From Oscarella lobularis (lineage: Eukaryota > Porifera > Homoscleromorpha > Homosclerophorida > Oscarellidae), in the NCBI RefSeq assembly GCF_947507565.1, contig NC_089177.1, forward strand, positions 2,106,648 through 2,170,647: DNA of 64,000 bases, in the 5' to 3' direction. Shown one piece after another: positions 27,236 to 38,177 of the stretch (position 1 is its first letter; every line of letters begins with the position of its first letter). The notes below the pieces were generated by a model. It saw nothing but the letters and a program-made list of their open reading frames with translations, was not told the origin of the DNA and ran no database searches. A program made the position numbers and the translations under genes.

Positions 27236-30200
27236 TTAAAAAACTTGAATGTGTGCTTCAGCCAAATCAACTCGGTCAACCTGTTTCAGCGCTCTTGCCA
27301 ATTCCCACCCAATAGCCAAGTCTCTATTCCTTCTTTTCCAACAAAACAAAACTTCGGTTGCACAGGCTACGAGATCTCCGCGATACCTTGATCGAATCCG
27401 ATCAATCTTCTCGTCTTCAACGGAAAGATGGCGTCCGAGAAAAGCCCAGTCGTTCTGGATCGCAGCAGCTATTTGATGGATCATATCATCAGACACAACT
27501 GCAAAATAAAATTAGGGAGAACTACAATATTCAACTTTTTACCATCTCCACCCTTCATTGACGACGCTTTCTGACTTCTTTCGTGCAGCTCCTGCAATAT
27601 AGCCGATCCAACCTACAGAACAAGTGATAGACTTTACTAATCGCGCAATTTGTGTAGTACCCGTGGAATCTGTTGAGGCTGGAGCCATTCTCGCACGCAA
27701 GGATACTTGTCAAAATCAACTTCTCTGTTGCCACAGTACAGTCTTGGTAAGACACTTTGAAATTGCCTCAAGTCATGATTCTCTGATGAACTGCTCTTTG
27801 CCATAGGTAGCACGTGGAGTGAATTCAATGGTGGCGTCGTTCTTTCGCTTGCGTCAAGGGGCGGTTTCGAGTCTCTTCCAGACGGTAAGCAAACAGGACA
27901 GCAAGGACCAATCCAAAACTGAACAGATTTGAACAAGGTAACACGGATATCGTCTAGCAGATTCCAAATATGCCGAATCAAAGCAGACCTAAAAGATGCA
28001 GAATGTCTACAAGAGAGGTGCTACATCAACCACAACTACTGCCCAATATCATTTAGACTACTCACGTTGTTGAAATTTCAAAGCCGTCTTCGTAGAATTC
28101 CAGTTTGTAGACAATTTGATGCCCGTAGAAATGAGGAACTTCGATCACAAAAATTCCCCCTTTATTCCACCAACAGGGGGTGAAATTTTCGACGCATTGA
28201 GATTCTCGGTAGGCTCGAGTAAGAAGAACATTGAACAGGCTGTGCTGCGAGCCGAAGTGTTTGTCAAATCCAACAAAGATAGAGCCGCCGTCAAAAACAG
28301 CGCTGGACCTTTTGGCATCAGCAAGAGTGAGATCTCTCTGTTCGGGAAGAAAAGCGACCATGGCATATTCCATTGGATTACCAGAGTGGCTACTGATGTT
28401 ATGCATAATTCCGTAGTGTTCCAAGTACTCCAGCACAAGCCCAATATGATTGAGATTGTCTTTCCAAACGTGTTTCAGCAAATTCCCATCTGCTATTCCT
28501 TCAGTTCGAAGCCTTTCCCAAGATCTGCCCAATCTGCCGCGAGGGCGTCTACTTGGTGACGGAATGGACACTAAAGACCGAACAGCAGAAATGAGAAAAT
28601 CCATGTCTAATATTACGTAATCTTTCAACCGCTCGCTGTCGGAGCAGTGAAATACAACTCCGGCATTCTTTAAATACTTAAGCGCTCCAGTAAAATCTTC
28701 TGGAGTCATGCCCGATGCTTGCTCCAAATCAACAACGGTAACAATTTTTGACGTCAAGTCCAAAGACAGAGCTGAGTCGTCTTGCTGCTGCTGCTGCTGC
28801 TGCTGCGAATTTGCAACTATTTTGTCTTCTAGCTCCAACCATCGGATAGGCACTTTTCTATCTCGTTCACGTTTTCTGTCTAGCTCTTCCAAAATAAGTT
28901 GCCTAAGCAAAACGATCTCAGAATCGTCTCTCTCTCCGCTATTTTCAATTCGAAAGACAAAGCTCAAATCTCCTGTCTCCTGATCAGAACGACGACAAAT
29001 ATTGTAGTGGTACGATTGAAGGCGATTAACAATATAGCGCACAGCGTCTTCTCTGTCCTCTTTCTGACATGAATCGCGATGAGTTCCTACAAGGAAAATT
29101 GACGCATCTTCTCGACCGTGAGTGACAACCGAAGTTAGCCAAAACAAAAGTTTATTTACGTGCTGTATCCTTCTGTTAATGTCACCGCAGACCTTTGAAA
29201 AATCAAAAACGACGACGTAAATGCTGTTGGGTGTAAGATAGAGATGATGCAGCATGTAATACAGTTCTTGACCGGCGAAGTCCATAAAAACCATAAGAGG
29301 CTGCTTAAGATTTTCCAGTTGGGCTGCATCATACATCACGCTAGCAAGACGTGACACGAGTGTACGCTTTCGGAACGGCTTGGGTTCGACCTTTTCTTTC
29401 CAGTACAACGACTCCAGAATGGCACACAAAACTGTGACAAGATTATTGTAGCATAGGTGACCAACACCTCTTGCCGCGGACAGTAGTCCATGAAAGCTCA
29501 AAGAGCCTATTAATAGTCCACAAATCACTACTTGCCACGGGCTATTTAAATTTGTCGGAATTCTGAAAAAACTTCCGACAAAAGACTCAGACGATCGAAA
29601 CGTTTTGAACACGCATAGAAGACTTCTCACAGAGTAGAGAACGCCGGCAAACAGTTGAAATCCCAATGGAGCTTTGGTGACAACGAGTCCGAATGCAAAA
29701 ACAATCAACACCGCTGAGTCAAACGCTGCCAAGAAATACCACCACAACGACTGCAGACGCTGGCCGTATTTGTTGAGAACAATACGAACCAAGAGAACAA
29801 CTGTTCCGAAAAACGCACAGGAAGCGCAATGAGTTATAGCTTCACTAGAAACGTTTTCAGGAGCCGGAACAAACAGATAGTACATAGAACACAGCAAAAA
29901 GAAAGAGTAATAGACTTCTCTAGACCGCTTCATCATACTATATCCTGCACCAATTAAGCACAGGAAAAGCAGAGATGTGTTCCCTTCACGAGCCACTTTC
30001 ATTGAGATATCAAGCACTGCGGGAAACACCCACACAAAGTAGGCCAGCCACGGGACCTTGACATTGTGTTTGGCGCCACCTCTGAAAGGTATCATCAGAA
30101 TGATTGTCAAAAAAAGTGAAAAAAACGGCATTCCCAATAAAAACTCAAGCAGCGCCAGGATAAGAAAGTTGAATAATAATCCAAATATAACGACAGCCAG

Positions 30201-30689
30201 TGCTTGAAATTGAACAGAAGTTGATTCTGCCGTAGTGCTTACTGCAGACCGATCAAAATTTGAGCTTAGATGTTCTTCAATTCGCCAATTCGTTTTGGCA
30301 AATTGGGGTCGAACATTAAATACGTCCGCACCTTCTGTTGGAATATGTGATGGCTGAAATGAGCGGAAGGATAGGTTTCGAGCCAGATTCGTCTTTCCAA
30401 CGCCTTCATGACCCAAAATGTACAGCCGACCATGATACGGTGACGTAACACCTCCTGCTATCGTCTTCGGATGAAGCGAGACAGCAATCTCGGCGCAAAA
30501 GGCTGTGCTGAACTGGAACGCTTTCTCAGAAAGAAAACCGAAAATGTTACTAAGAAAGCACAGTTAGCTCAGCCGACCCCTTCTCTCTCCGTCACACTCT
30601 CGATTCTTTACGAGAGAAGAGCATCGAAGCGACGCCCAAGAGACGTCACAAAAGCTAGCGGACAGCTTGAGCGCTTACCGGTACTCCAT
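27236..30689 (-). CDS. Roco (Roc-COR) GTPase with polytopic membrane insert and death domain
   Basis: Exons complement of 30679-30689, 28066-30549, 27661-27988, 27543-27612 and 27236-27498 give 1051 residues. The Roc GTPase starts with P-loop GHEGVGKT (~50-57) and a G2-like PTEGADV (~75). Then come about 270 residues (~115-385) with eight or so hydrophobic segments, before G3 DFAGQE (~427) and G4 THRD (~493). A COR domain follows (VPIRWLELEDKIV, ASGMTPEDFTGALKYLKNAG, MEYAMVAFLPEQ). The last ~90 residues (IAAAIQNDWAFLGRHLSVED, WKRRNRDLAIGWELARAL) form a death-like domain. There is an eight-residue poly-Gln before COR. Roc-COR-death order resembles DAPK1- and MFHAS1-related Roco proteins, but a membrane domain within Roc is not part of any family I know. 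It is divergent from ARMH3, 141 bp away. Confidence 0.87.
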
Positions 30690-30781
30690 GGCGATAGAAT
30701 GACATGCGCACAAGCTCCTTCTCTGAAGAAAAGGCCTGGCCTGTCTGGCTGAGGGAGGAAAAGGAATGGATCACGGATACG

Positions 30782-30817
30782 GATCACGTGTTTTGCTAAA
30801 GTTACGGACAGACGTAA
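30782..30817 (+). repeat. 36 bp direct repeat, copy 2 (ARMH3 promoter)
   Basis: Ends 13 bp before the ARMH3 start codon and contains CACGTG. Differs at three positions from 27183-27218. Confidence 0.85.
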
Positions 30818-30830
30818 CCGTTAGCGCTAA

Positions 30831-32954
30831 ATGGCTGAAGACTCGTCGGTTGGAAAGTTCGCTAAGCGAACGTCCCACGGCGTTGTGAAGGAAAAATTCG
30901 TGACGATATACGAACGCCTATTCGCCGGTGCCGATCCGAGCGAGGGCAGAGCGGGATTTTGGGACGAGCTCTTCCTGCTCAAAGTCAACGTCGTTTTCAT
31001 CGAACAGTCGATCGACGAAATCAGTCCGCGCGAACTTCTCGACAAAAAAGACATCGTCAATAGTCTCTTCGTCAAATGCGTCGAGATGCTGCGCGCCGAT
31101 CGGCCGATTCGCGTCGTCAACGCACTTCAAACCCTCTGCGCACTCGTTCGCGCAGTTTTTCGCAAAATCGCTTCCGGCTTGGCCGGATTTGACGTCATCG
31201 ACGTTCTCGTTGGATTCAACGCCGCCGAAACGGAAATGCAATCGCTCATCAGTCGAATTGCCGATTTTCTTTCCGGCGAATCGGCGGCAGTCAGCGTCAA
31301 AAATCTCGCTCTGAAATTTCTTCTCGTCCTCGTCACGGCAACGGACAACGTGAGCGAGAACACGATGATCGAGTATCTCATGATGAATAGCGTCTTCGAG
31401 GCAATCGTCGCCATATTCGCGTCGCCGTCGGCGCGACAGGAGCACGGCTACGACGCTCTCCTCCTCCTCACCGTCCTCGTCAACTATCGCAAGTACGAAG
31501 CCGCCAATCCGTATATACTCAAACTATCCGTGCTCGACGACGAGATCGCTTTGAACGGACTCGGCGTCGTTCTCTCGTCGACGCTCACCCAGTGGAATCG
31601 CCACTACGTTGAAATTGAAAGTCGCGGCGGCAACGTCGATCCGGCGACGGGGACGGCGTCCGGCGCCGGGTTTTTCTATCGTCTCACGAGTTTCATAAGC
31701 AGCATGTTCGTTGGCGGCGAGCAGCCGAAAGAACGGCTTCGAATGAATGAGGCCATATTGTTGGCTCTCTACGAAGCCGTGCACTTGAATCGGAATTTTA
31801 TCACCGTTCTCACGCAGACCCATTCGTCGCAGTCGTTGCCGAGTCCCGCCAAGTCGCTCGGGCATGCCGTCGAGCAGACGGCCTCAATTCTGCTTCATCC
31901 TCAATCGGCGCTCTCGTCGGTCGCCGCCGCCGCGACGGCAACGGCGGCACCGACAACGACCGCGAATCAGCCGTCGTATCCGGTCAATCTTCTGGGAACG
32001 TTTTTGACGTACACGTCGATCGCCCTACAGAGTTACAAGGGAAGCGGCGGCGATCACTCTCGCCTGTGTCTCATCACTTTAACGTGCATAGTCGAGGATC
32101 AATACGCCAATTCGTTCATTCACGATCCCAACATCGCCTTCAAGGTGACGCTCCAACGCGCTCACATGCGCCATCGCGCGACGACGACCACGCAGACGCT
32201 CAACCAGTCGCTCGCCTCGACTATTCTCGATCTCATGGTTGAGACGCTCGTCTCCCATTTGGCGAAGAATCTCTCGTGCGACTTGTACGCTCGATGTCTC
32301 GGCATCATACATCGACTCCTCTGCTATCAGAAGCGCTGTCGCGTTCGCTTGCCCTATCACTGGCAGGGTCTCTGGTCGTCCTTGATCAGCGTCGTCAAGT
32401 TTCTCGTCGCCAGCGAAGCCCAATTGGTCGCCAGTTTGAATTTGTTCGCTCTCGCTCATCGCGTCGTGAGCATATTCAATCTTTTCATAACGTACGGCGA
32501 CACGTTTCTCCCGAGTCCGACGACGTACGACGAGCTCTATTACGAACTGATACGCGTTCATCAGGTGTTTGAAAATCTCTACGCCGTCGCCTTGCGACAC
32601 TCGACGACGGACGGCGCGTGGAAGACGCACGCCGCCAAAGTGGCGAACGACTTGATTAACATCCGAGCGATCGTCAATCATTTCGTTCCCAAAATCGATT
32701 CGTTTTCGTCGTCGAAACAGATTGCCGCTCTGACGCCGGAGCAGGTGCTAGAAGTGGTTCGAATCAACTATGACACTCTCACGTTGAAGTTGCAAGACAA
32801 TTTGGATCATTATGAGAAGTACTCTGAAAAGCCGTACGAGACGACGTTCTTCACGAGCCTCATGAGATCGTTGACGGTGGGATTTCGGAAAAGCATCACG
32901 TTGCATAATCTTCAGCAAAGCACCGTTATTCAGGAACTTGCAACTATCGAATGA
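30831..32954 (+). CDS. ARMH3: armadillo-like helical domain protein ARMH3
   Basis: One uninterrupted frame of 707 residues, length typical of ARMH3 (C10orf76). It matches at KFVTIYERLFAG, WDELFLLKVN, NALQTLCALVRAVF, LVTATDNVSENTMIEYLM and the C-terminal DUF1741 region (LIRVHQVFENLYA, FRKSITLHN-like end). In animals it partners PI4KB and GBF1 at the Golgi. Unlike its neighbours it has no intron. It contains an Ala/Thr-rich low-complexity loop near residue 365. Confidence 0.92.
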   Translation: MAEDSSVGKFAKRTSHGVVKEKFVTIYERLFAGADPSEGRAGFWDELFLLKVNVVFIEQSIDEISPRELLDKKDIVNSLFVKCVEMLRADRPIRVVNALQTLCALVRAVFRKIASGLAGFDVIDVLVGFNAAETEMQSLISRIADFLSGESAAVSVKNLALKFLLVLVTATDNVSENTMIEYLMMNSVFEAIVAIFASPSARQEHGYDALLLLTVLVNYRKYEAANPYILKLSVLDDEIALNGLGVVLSSTLTQWNRHYVEIESRGGNVDPATGTASGAGFFYRLTSFISSMFVGGEQPKERLRMNEAILLALYEAVHLNRNFITVLTQTHSSQSLPSPAKSLGHAVEQTASILLHPQSALSSVAAAATATAAPTTTANQPSYPVNLLGTFLTYTSIALQSYKGSGGDHSRLCLITLTCIVEDQYANSFIHDPNIAFKVTLQRAHMRHRATTTTQTLNQSLASTILDLMVETLVSHLAKNLSCDLYARCLGIIHRLLCYQKRCRVRLPYHWQGLWSSLISVVKFLVASEAQLVASLNLFALAHRVVSIFNLFITYGDTFLPSPTTYDELYYELIRVHQVFENLYAVALRHSTTDGAWKTHAAKVANDLINIRAIVNHFVPKIDSFSSSKQIAALTPEQVLEVVRINYDTLTLKLQDNLDHYEKYSEKPYETTFFTSLMRSLTVGFRKSITLHNLQQSTVIQELATIE

Positions 32955-33177
32955 CTTTTGCATTGACATTGAAGTGAATATAAAAAAACAAGATTTGTTA
33001 TTACATAGCGATTTATACAGTAGTACATTTACTACCTGCTGACATTCCCTAATAAAAGAGCGCGTTTGAATTAACTTGCAGGTTAAACAATCTCGAGAAA
33101 TTCGAGCAGTGTATAGTCTATGTACATTCGCGGACCTTATCACCGCAAGCACCTACCACGTCGCAAAATCGACGATT

Positions 33178-36100
33178 CTAAGTAAATGTCAGATTAAAAT
33201 GCCCCTCGAACGTTTGGCAAACTTGAATGCGCTTATCGTTTGCCGCGGACACTGCCAGAAAAGCTAGGTCTACTGCGTCTTCTGCTGTACAGGGATTACA
33301 GCTTAGATCAAGGCGCTCCAGTGCTTTGGCATTCGTAAGCCATCTGTAAATTTCTCTAAACACACGTTCGCAATTGTGCTACTGACTCACCGAGAGAATA
33401 TCTCAATTGACTGATGTCGTAGTTGATTGCAACTGAGATCAAGCGTCTTGAGGCAATCGGAGCAACCGCGTAGCAACGACATCAAGCGTTCAATGTCCAA
33501 ATCAACCAGACCGCAGTCCGACAAATTCAGATACTGCACTTTTTGCTCCTCCTGAAACAAAGGCACGATATACAAAGAACAAGTTTCGTAAATCAAAACA
33601 AACTAGATTGGCATATGCGTCGGCCAGAATTCTTCCAATTCGTTCAGGACTAGCAAAAGCGGAGTCGTGCAAACGAGTGGCGGAGAGATCGAGTGACTGA
33701 AGGCAACTGCAATCGACAAGCTGAAGTATCGCCTTTAAGCCGGCCGATCCCAGCCTATTGTGAGCCACAGACAGATGCCTCAAACGCGCCACTACAAAAA
33801 AAATACCCTATAGACCAAATTGCAACGTTGCTACGTACCTTGAATAGCTGAACGAGGTGAAGCAAAAGCGGACGTCAATCCGCAAGAGACGAGTTTCAGT
33901 TCAACCAAACAGGGACAGTGAAGAAAAAGATCGCCGAGGCACGACGCTAATGAGTCGTCCAATTCGTTATAACTTATATCGAAACTCGAAAGTCTTCCAA
34001 ATGGTTGACCGCCTAGGTCGGAGCTCGTCGCGTCGTCGCGTCGTCGTACAACCTCGACAAATCGTCTCACGCCGTCCATTGTGAATCGATTGAGTGCGAG
34101 ATTAAGACGCACGACGTTGGGTAAGGTGGTCATGGCCAAGGCGAGCTGCTCCATGCCGACGTCGTCGATCTCGTTGCCGGAAAGCTCGATCGCTGTGAGA
34201 GACGTCTGACGTTGAAGCGAACGAAACAGAGGCAGAAGCGCGTTCGCCGACAGAAAAGAGTCTGTCAAGAAAAGGCGATTCAAGTCGGGATCCGATTCGA
34301 GGAGAGAGGACAACTCGGAAACGGGCTCTAGAAGTCAACGAACATTATTTGCTACGTACAGTAGATCCTTACATACAGTACCGGTCAGAAAGTTTTAGGA
34401 CCCTACGTAGGCATAATCGTGAAAAAATGGCGAACATTAGGGGTTTGATTAAAAGATTATTTCATAGGGTGGGGGCCCCTTTCGGAAGATTGGAGACGCG
34501 TGACCGTTAAGGGGCCAAAAAACGCGCTTCTTTCACGTACAAAACGTTCTAACCAGGGAGAGTGAGCGGGGCGAAAAAAAGGTCGTTCTAAACTTTGGAA
34601 CGGTACTGTCAGTAACTTGCCTTGTCCGGTCGTCCGACAAGCGGTCAGATATCGTTCTTTGAGCGGCGGAAGATTCCAATTCTCCACCTTACCTTCCAAT
34701 TCCTCGTTATTTCCCAAAACGAAGCCGATCTCGTCCTCGGTGCTAAACATTGCCTCTTCTTTCGTTACAATTCTCAGTCTCGGCTTGAGGCCACAGAGTT
34801 CGTAGTAGCGATCAGCCGCCTGTGTCGCAAGCCAGCCTATCGTCGACGAAGACCCGTCTTTGAGAACCGAAGGACATGGTATGACAAACGTTTTTCCGAG
34901 AACGGTAACCCGAACTCTCATCGGAGAGATTCCCGTTGGAATTCTGTTCGTAGGCCCGGCAGGTTCGCTGATAGCGTTGGCAGTATGCTCCACTATCGTT
35001 TCGGCCTTCTCCGCGGACGTTTGTCTCTTCTTATCACTTTTCCTTCTTTTGGCCACAGGACTGATATCGTCCACAAGCCAATCGTCGTCGCCATTCTCCG
35101 CTATCAAAGCGGATGGCGCTTCCCTCCTGCGCCTACGTGTACCTCGATTCCAAGTGTCGTCGTCTTCGTCGTCGATCAATCTTGATCTGGATTTATTCAC
35201 CCGACGTCTATGTGACGAAGTCTCCCCGTCGCTTGGAAGCGAATCATCTACATCCATGTCGTCATGCTCAGAGATCAAAGCAGGGGGAGAAGCTGGGGGA
35301 GACGACAAAATTGAAAGTCGGTCTTCGACTTCTTCGTCGCCGCCGCCGCCGCCGTGGTCGTCGTCATCGTCGTCATATCCAAAGCCAAAGCTAGCATTTC
35401 TCCGTCGACTTAGCCCTTGGTCATCGCGACGCCCCGTCATAATGTGTCTAAGATAGGAAACAACTTCCCTGTGGCCCTGATTCAACTCGGAGTCTTGAGA
35501 CTCGTCAACGTCGTCGTCATTGTCGAGAGCCGACAGAAGAACATCCAAAGGAGTCTGTCCCTAAAAAAACACGTGCACAAATTAGAAAAAAAATAGAAGA
35601 AATCCAAAGACATACGTCTCCGTCTTTCTCAAACACATTCGCTCCGCGGTCAACTAGAAGACGAACGACGTCGCAGTGACCGTTTACGGCGGCGTCGTGA
35701 AGAGGAGTCATTCCGTTGCAGTGCTGGCCTCCTCGGTCATTGACGTCGGCACCGTAATCGAGAAGAAGTTTGGCAATCTCTAGTGTCAAACAACGTCATT
35801 TGGTGGCTCTTTCATTCAATCGAAATCACCTTCGTAGCCGTGGTTGCACGCTTCGTGAAGTGGAGTCCATCCGCAGTAGTCCCGTGTTATAACAGACGCT
35901 CCCTAATCATTTTTTCTGCTACTTGCAACGCGCCCACGGAACGCGTGTGTTTCAAAACCTGAGACAATAGCCGCTGTACTTCTTTCGAGTTGCCAGCTAT
36001 ACAGGCTTGCTGCAGCATAGTTTCTCCCTTCTGATTAACTTTGTGAATCTGTCGCCGCCAGTGTAAACTACAACCCGGTTGACGTTCTCTATATACCTTA

Positions 36101-38013
36101 GTTGCATTCACTCGCTTTCTCCTATTCCCTGGAGTGGCTGTCAATTCTTCGTCAGATACGTCTAAACAGATTCTCGTCACAGTGCACGTACAACTGGCAA
36201 TCAATTCTACCTGATTCCGAAAACTCCAAGTCAGAGGTGTCAGAGACGTTATCGTCGTATGCAGCTCGAGCTTCACTGTTTTCCTCCGTCTCGTCGTCGC
36301 CTTCGTCCAATGGCTCCAAATCCGACAAGATTTCTTCTATTTTGTTCAATTCATTGTCATAGCCTCTATCAGTGCAAACGTCCTTCCAGTGAGTCAAAAC
36401 TTTAACCTAATATGAGAGAAAACCCGTTCCGTTTTTTTTTCTTGTGGCACTGTGCTGTCTACAAAACGAACCTGTTTTCTTACACTAGTAGCTCTCTTTG
36501 CACACTCCAAAGCCTCTTCATACGCTCCGCAAACGCTCTCCTTGCTCCGGCGAGCCTCCGCTCGAATACGTCCAATAAAACACCAACTATCAGCTGCCTG
36601 CAAATAATGACACTCCATAACGGATTCCGTTTAGTCCCCCATTTTACGTACTCCCAAAAGATTCTCTTCTGCAAGAGCTTTGAGTTCTCTCATCGCAAAG
36701 TCAAGCGCCTTTTCATACTGACCGTCATCGTCGTACGTCATAGCCAAAGACACATAGATGGACGTCAAATCGCCTTCCTCCAGCCCGAGCCGCTTTCCAA
36801 CATCAAGCTATATATATAACACATACACTAAAATCAATAATCTATTCGACGATTAGAGCACACTTCTTTTTGATAGGATTCAATTGCTTTCTTATACGCT
36901 TTTACTTTACTGCACAGATCACCCAGTCGATCCCAGCGAGCCATGAGCTCTCGACCGACAGCGTCTGTCGCATTCAATTCCCGCTCCAACTTCACTGCCT
37001 TGCAAACAATTTTCAAAGTTCTCAGCAGCATCACTCGATTGGGAGCGAGGTCAATTTTGTACGAACGCCTAAAGCAATCTCTCGCCGCAGACAAATCTCC
37101 GAGAACGAGATACGACTAAAAGAACTGAATTTTCAAAAAGTTTAATTAAAAATCTGAAATATCACCTGTCCCATTGCTTCAAACAGCTCGGCTTCAGCGA
37201 CGACGTCCTTCTCCCGTCTCACTATCTTCAACGCCTCCTCGTAGCAACGCAAACTCTGCGACGGTTCTCTCCCCTGAAGATGCAGTCCGCCGAGCGAGAG
37301 CTGAGCGAGTCGCTCCGTCTCGTTCAATCCTCTCTCTTGAGCTATCGATAGGGCGCGCTTCACGAACTGCTTCGCCCGTTTCACGTTCTCCATCGCATCG
37401 AACACGAGACCGAGATTCAAATAGAGTCTCGCCTTCATTTCGATCAACTCCTTGTCCGTCACTTCGCCGACGAGACGACCGCAAAGGTCCCAACTGTCCA
37501 AATAGGCTCGCTTCGCGTCGAGAACCTTTTCCGAATCGCCGTCCTGCGACCAGACGAAATAGGTGCGACCGATTGTCGCGAAAGCGCGCTGCTGCTCTTT
37601 CAAATCGTCCTGTTCTTGGGCGATTTTCAGGTGAAGACGTTGGTGACGGAGAGCGTCGGCGTAGGCGCTCGATTCGCACAGGCACTCGCCGAGTTTGCGA
37701 TGGGCGACGGCGATGTCGATTGGAAGCGAGAGGCTCTCGCATAGACGCAATTCTGTGCGATGTTCGGCTATTGCTTTGTCGATTTGACCTGTGGCGGTGA
37801 ATTGTTATGTAAATTTGTCGATTTTTCGGGTTTTTACCGCTCTTCGAGTAGAGATCGCCGAGTGCGTTGCAGATTTTCGCCTCTTCTAGAAGGTTTCCTT
37901 TTGCTTGGATCTTCGTCTTTTGTTTGAGGAGTTCTAGTAAAGCGATTAGGTCACTTTTCTTCGTCTATTCTCCTCTGCATGCCTCGTATTTCCTTCTTCA
38001 AGATGTGAGCCAT
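33178..38013 (-). CDS. TONSL: Tonsoku-like DNA repair protein
   Basis: Order N to C: tetratricopeptide repeats ([51 protein letters not shown]), an acidic linker, ankyrin repeats ([38 protein letters not shown] with DYGADV), a long Asp/Ser-rich linker with poly-Gly, a ubiquitin-like segment ([57 protein letters not shown]), and C-terminal leucine-rich repeats to the stop at 33178. This is the exact TONSL plan. With MMS22L it binds new H4K20me0 nucleosomes at stalled forks. The ATG at 38013 ([10 protein letters not shown]) is a candidate start, but its junction with the next exon near 37950 is unresolved. One intron uses a GC donor (34620) and contains a Tc1/mariner-like element. Confidence 0.9.
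34375..34610. mobile_element. short non-autonomous Tc1/mariner-like element
   Basis: The left end CAGTACCGGTCAGAAAGTTT and the right end (minus strand CAGTACCGTTCCAAAGTTT) form imperfect terminal inverted repeats with the CAGTACCGGTCA-AAAGTTT look common in Tc1-like ends. A TA precedes the left end; the right TA is not intact. There is no transposase frame in about 236 bp, so it is a MITE-type relic. It starts about ten bases from the TONSL GC donor. Confidence 0.7.
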
Positions 38014-38177
38014 TTCGGCTATACGGGGGAGTGGCTAGTCCCGTACACTCAGATAATCTCTGATTAGAAAATTGAAAACATACAGTTTATGACCAAACAA
38101 AATTATACGCGCATTTACGTAATGTTACCGACTGGAGAGAGAATTTATAACTCAATTTCACACGAAATCTCTTTCAA

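Noticed and set aside
34622-35456. Long + strand open frames opposite TONSL
   Set aside because: Mirror of the Asp/Ser-rich TONSL linker; low complexity and no homology.
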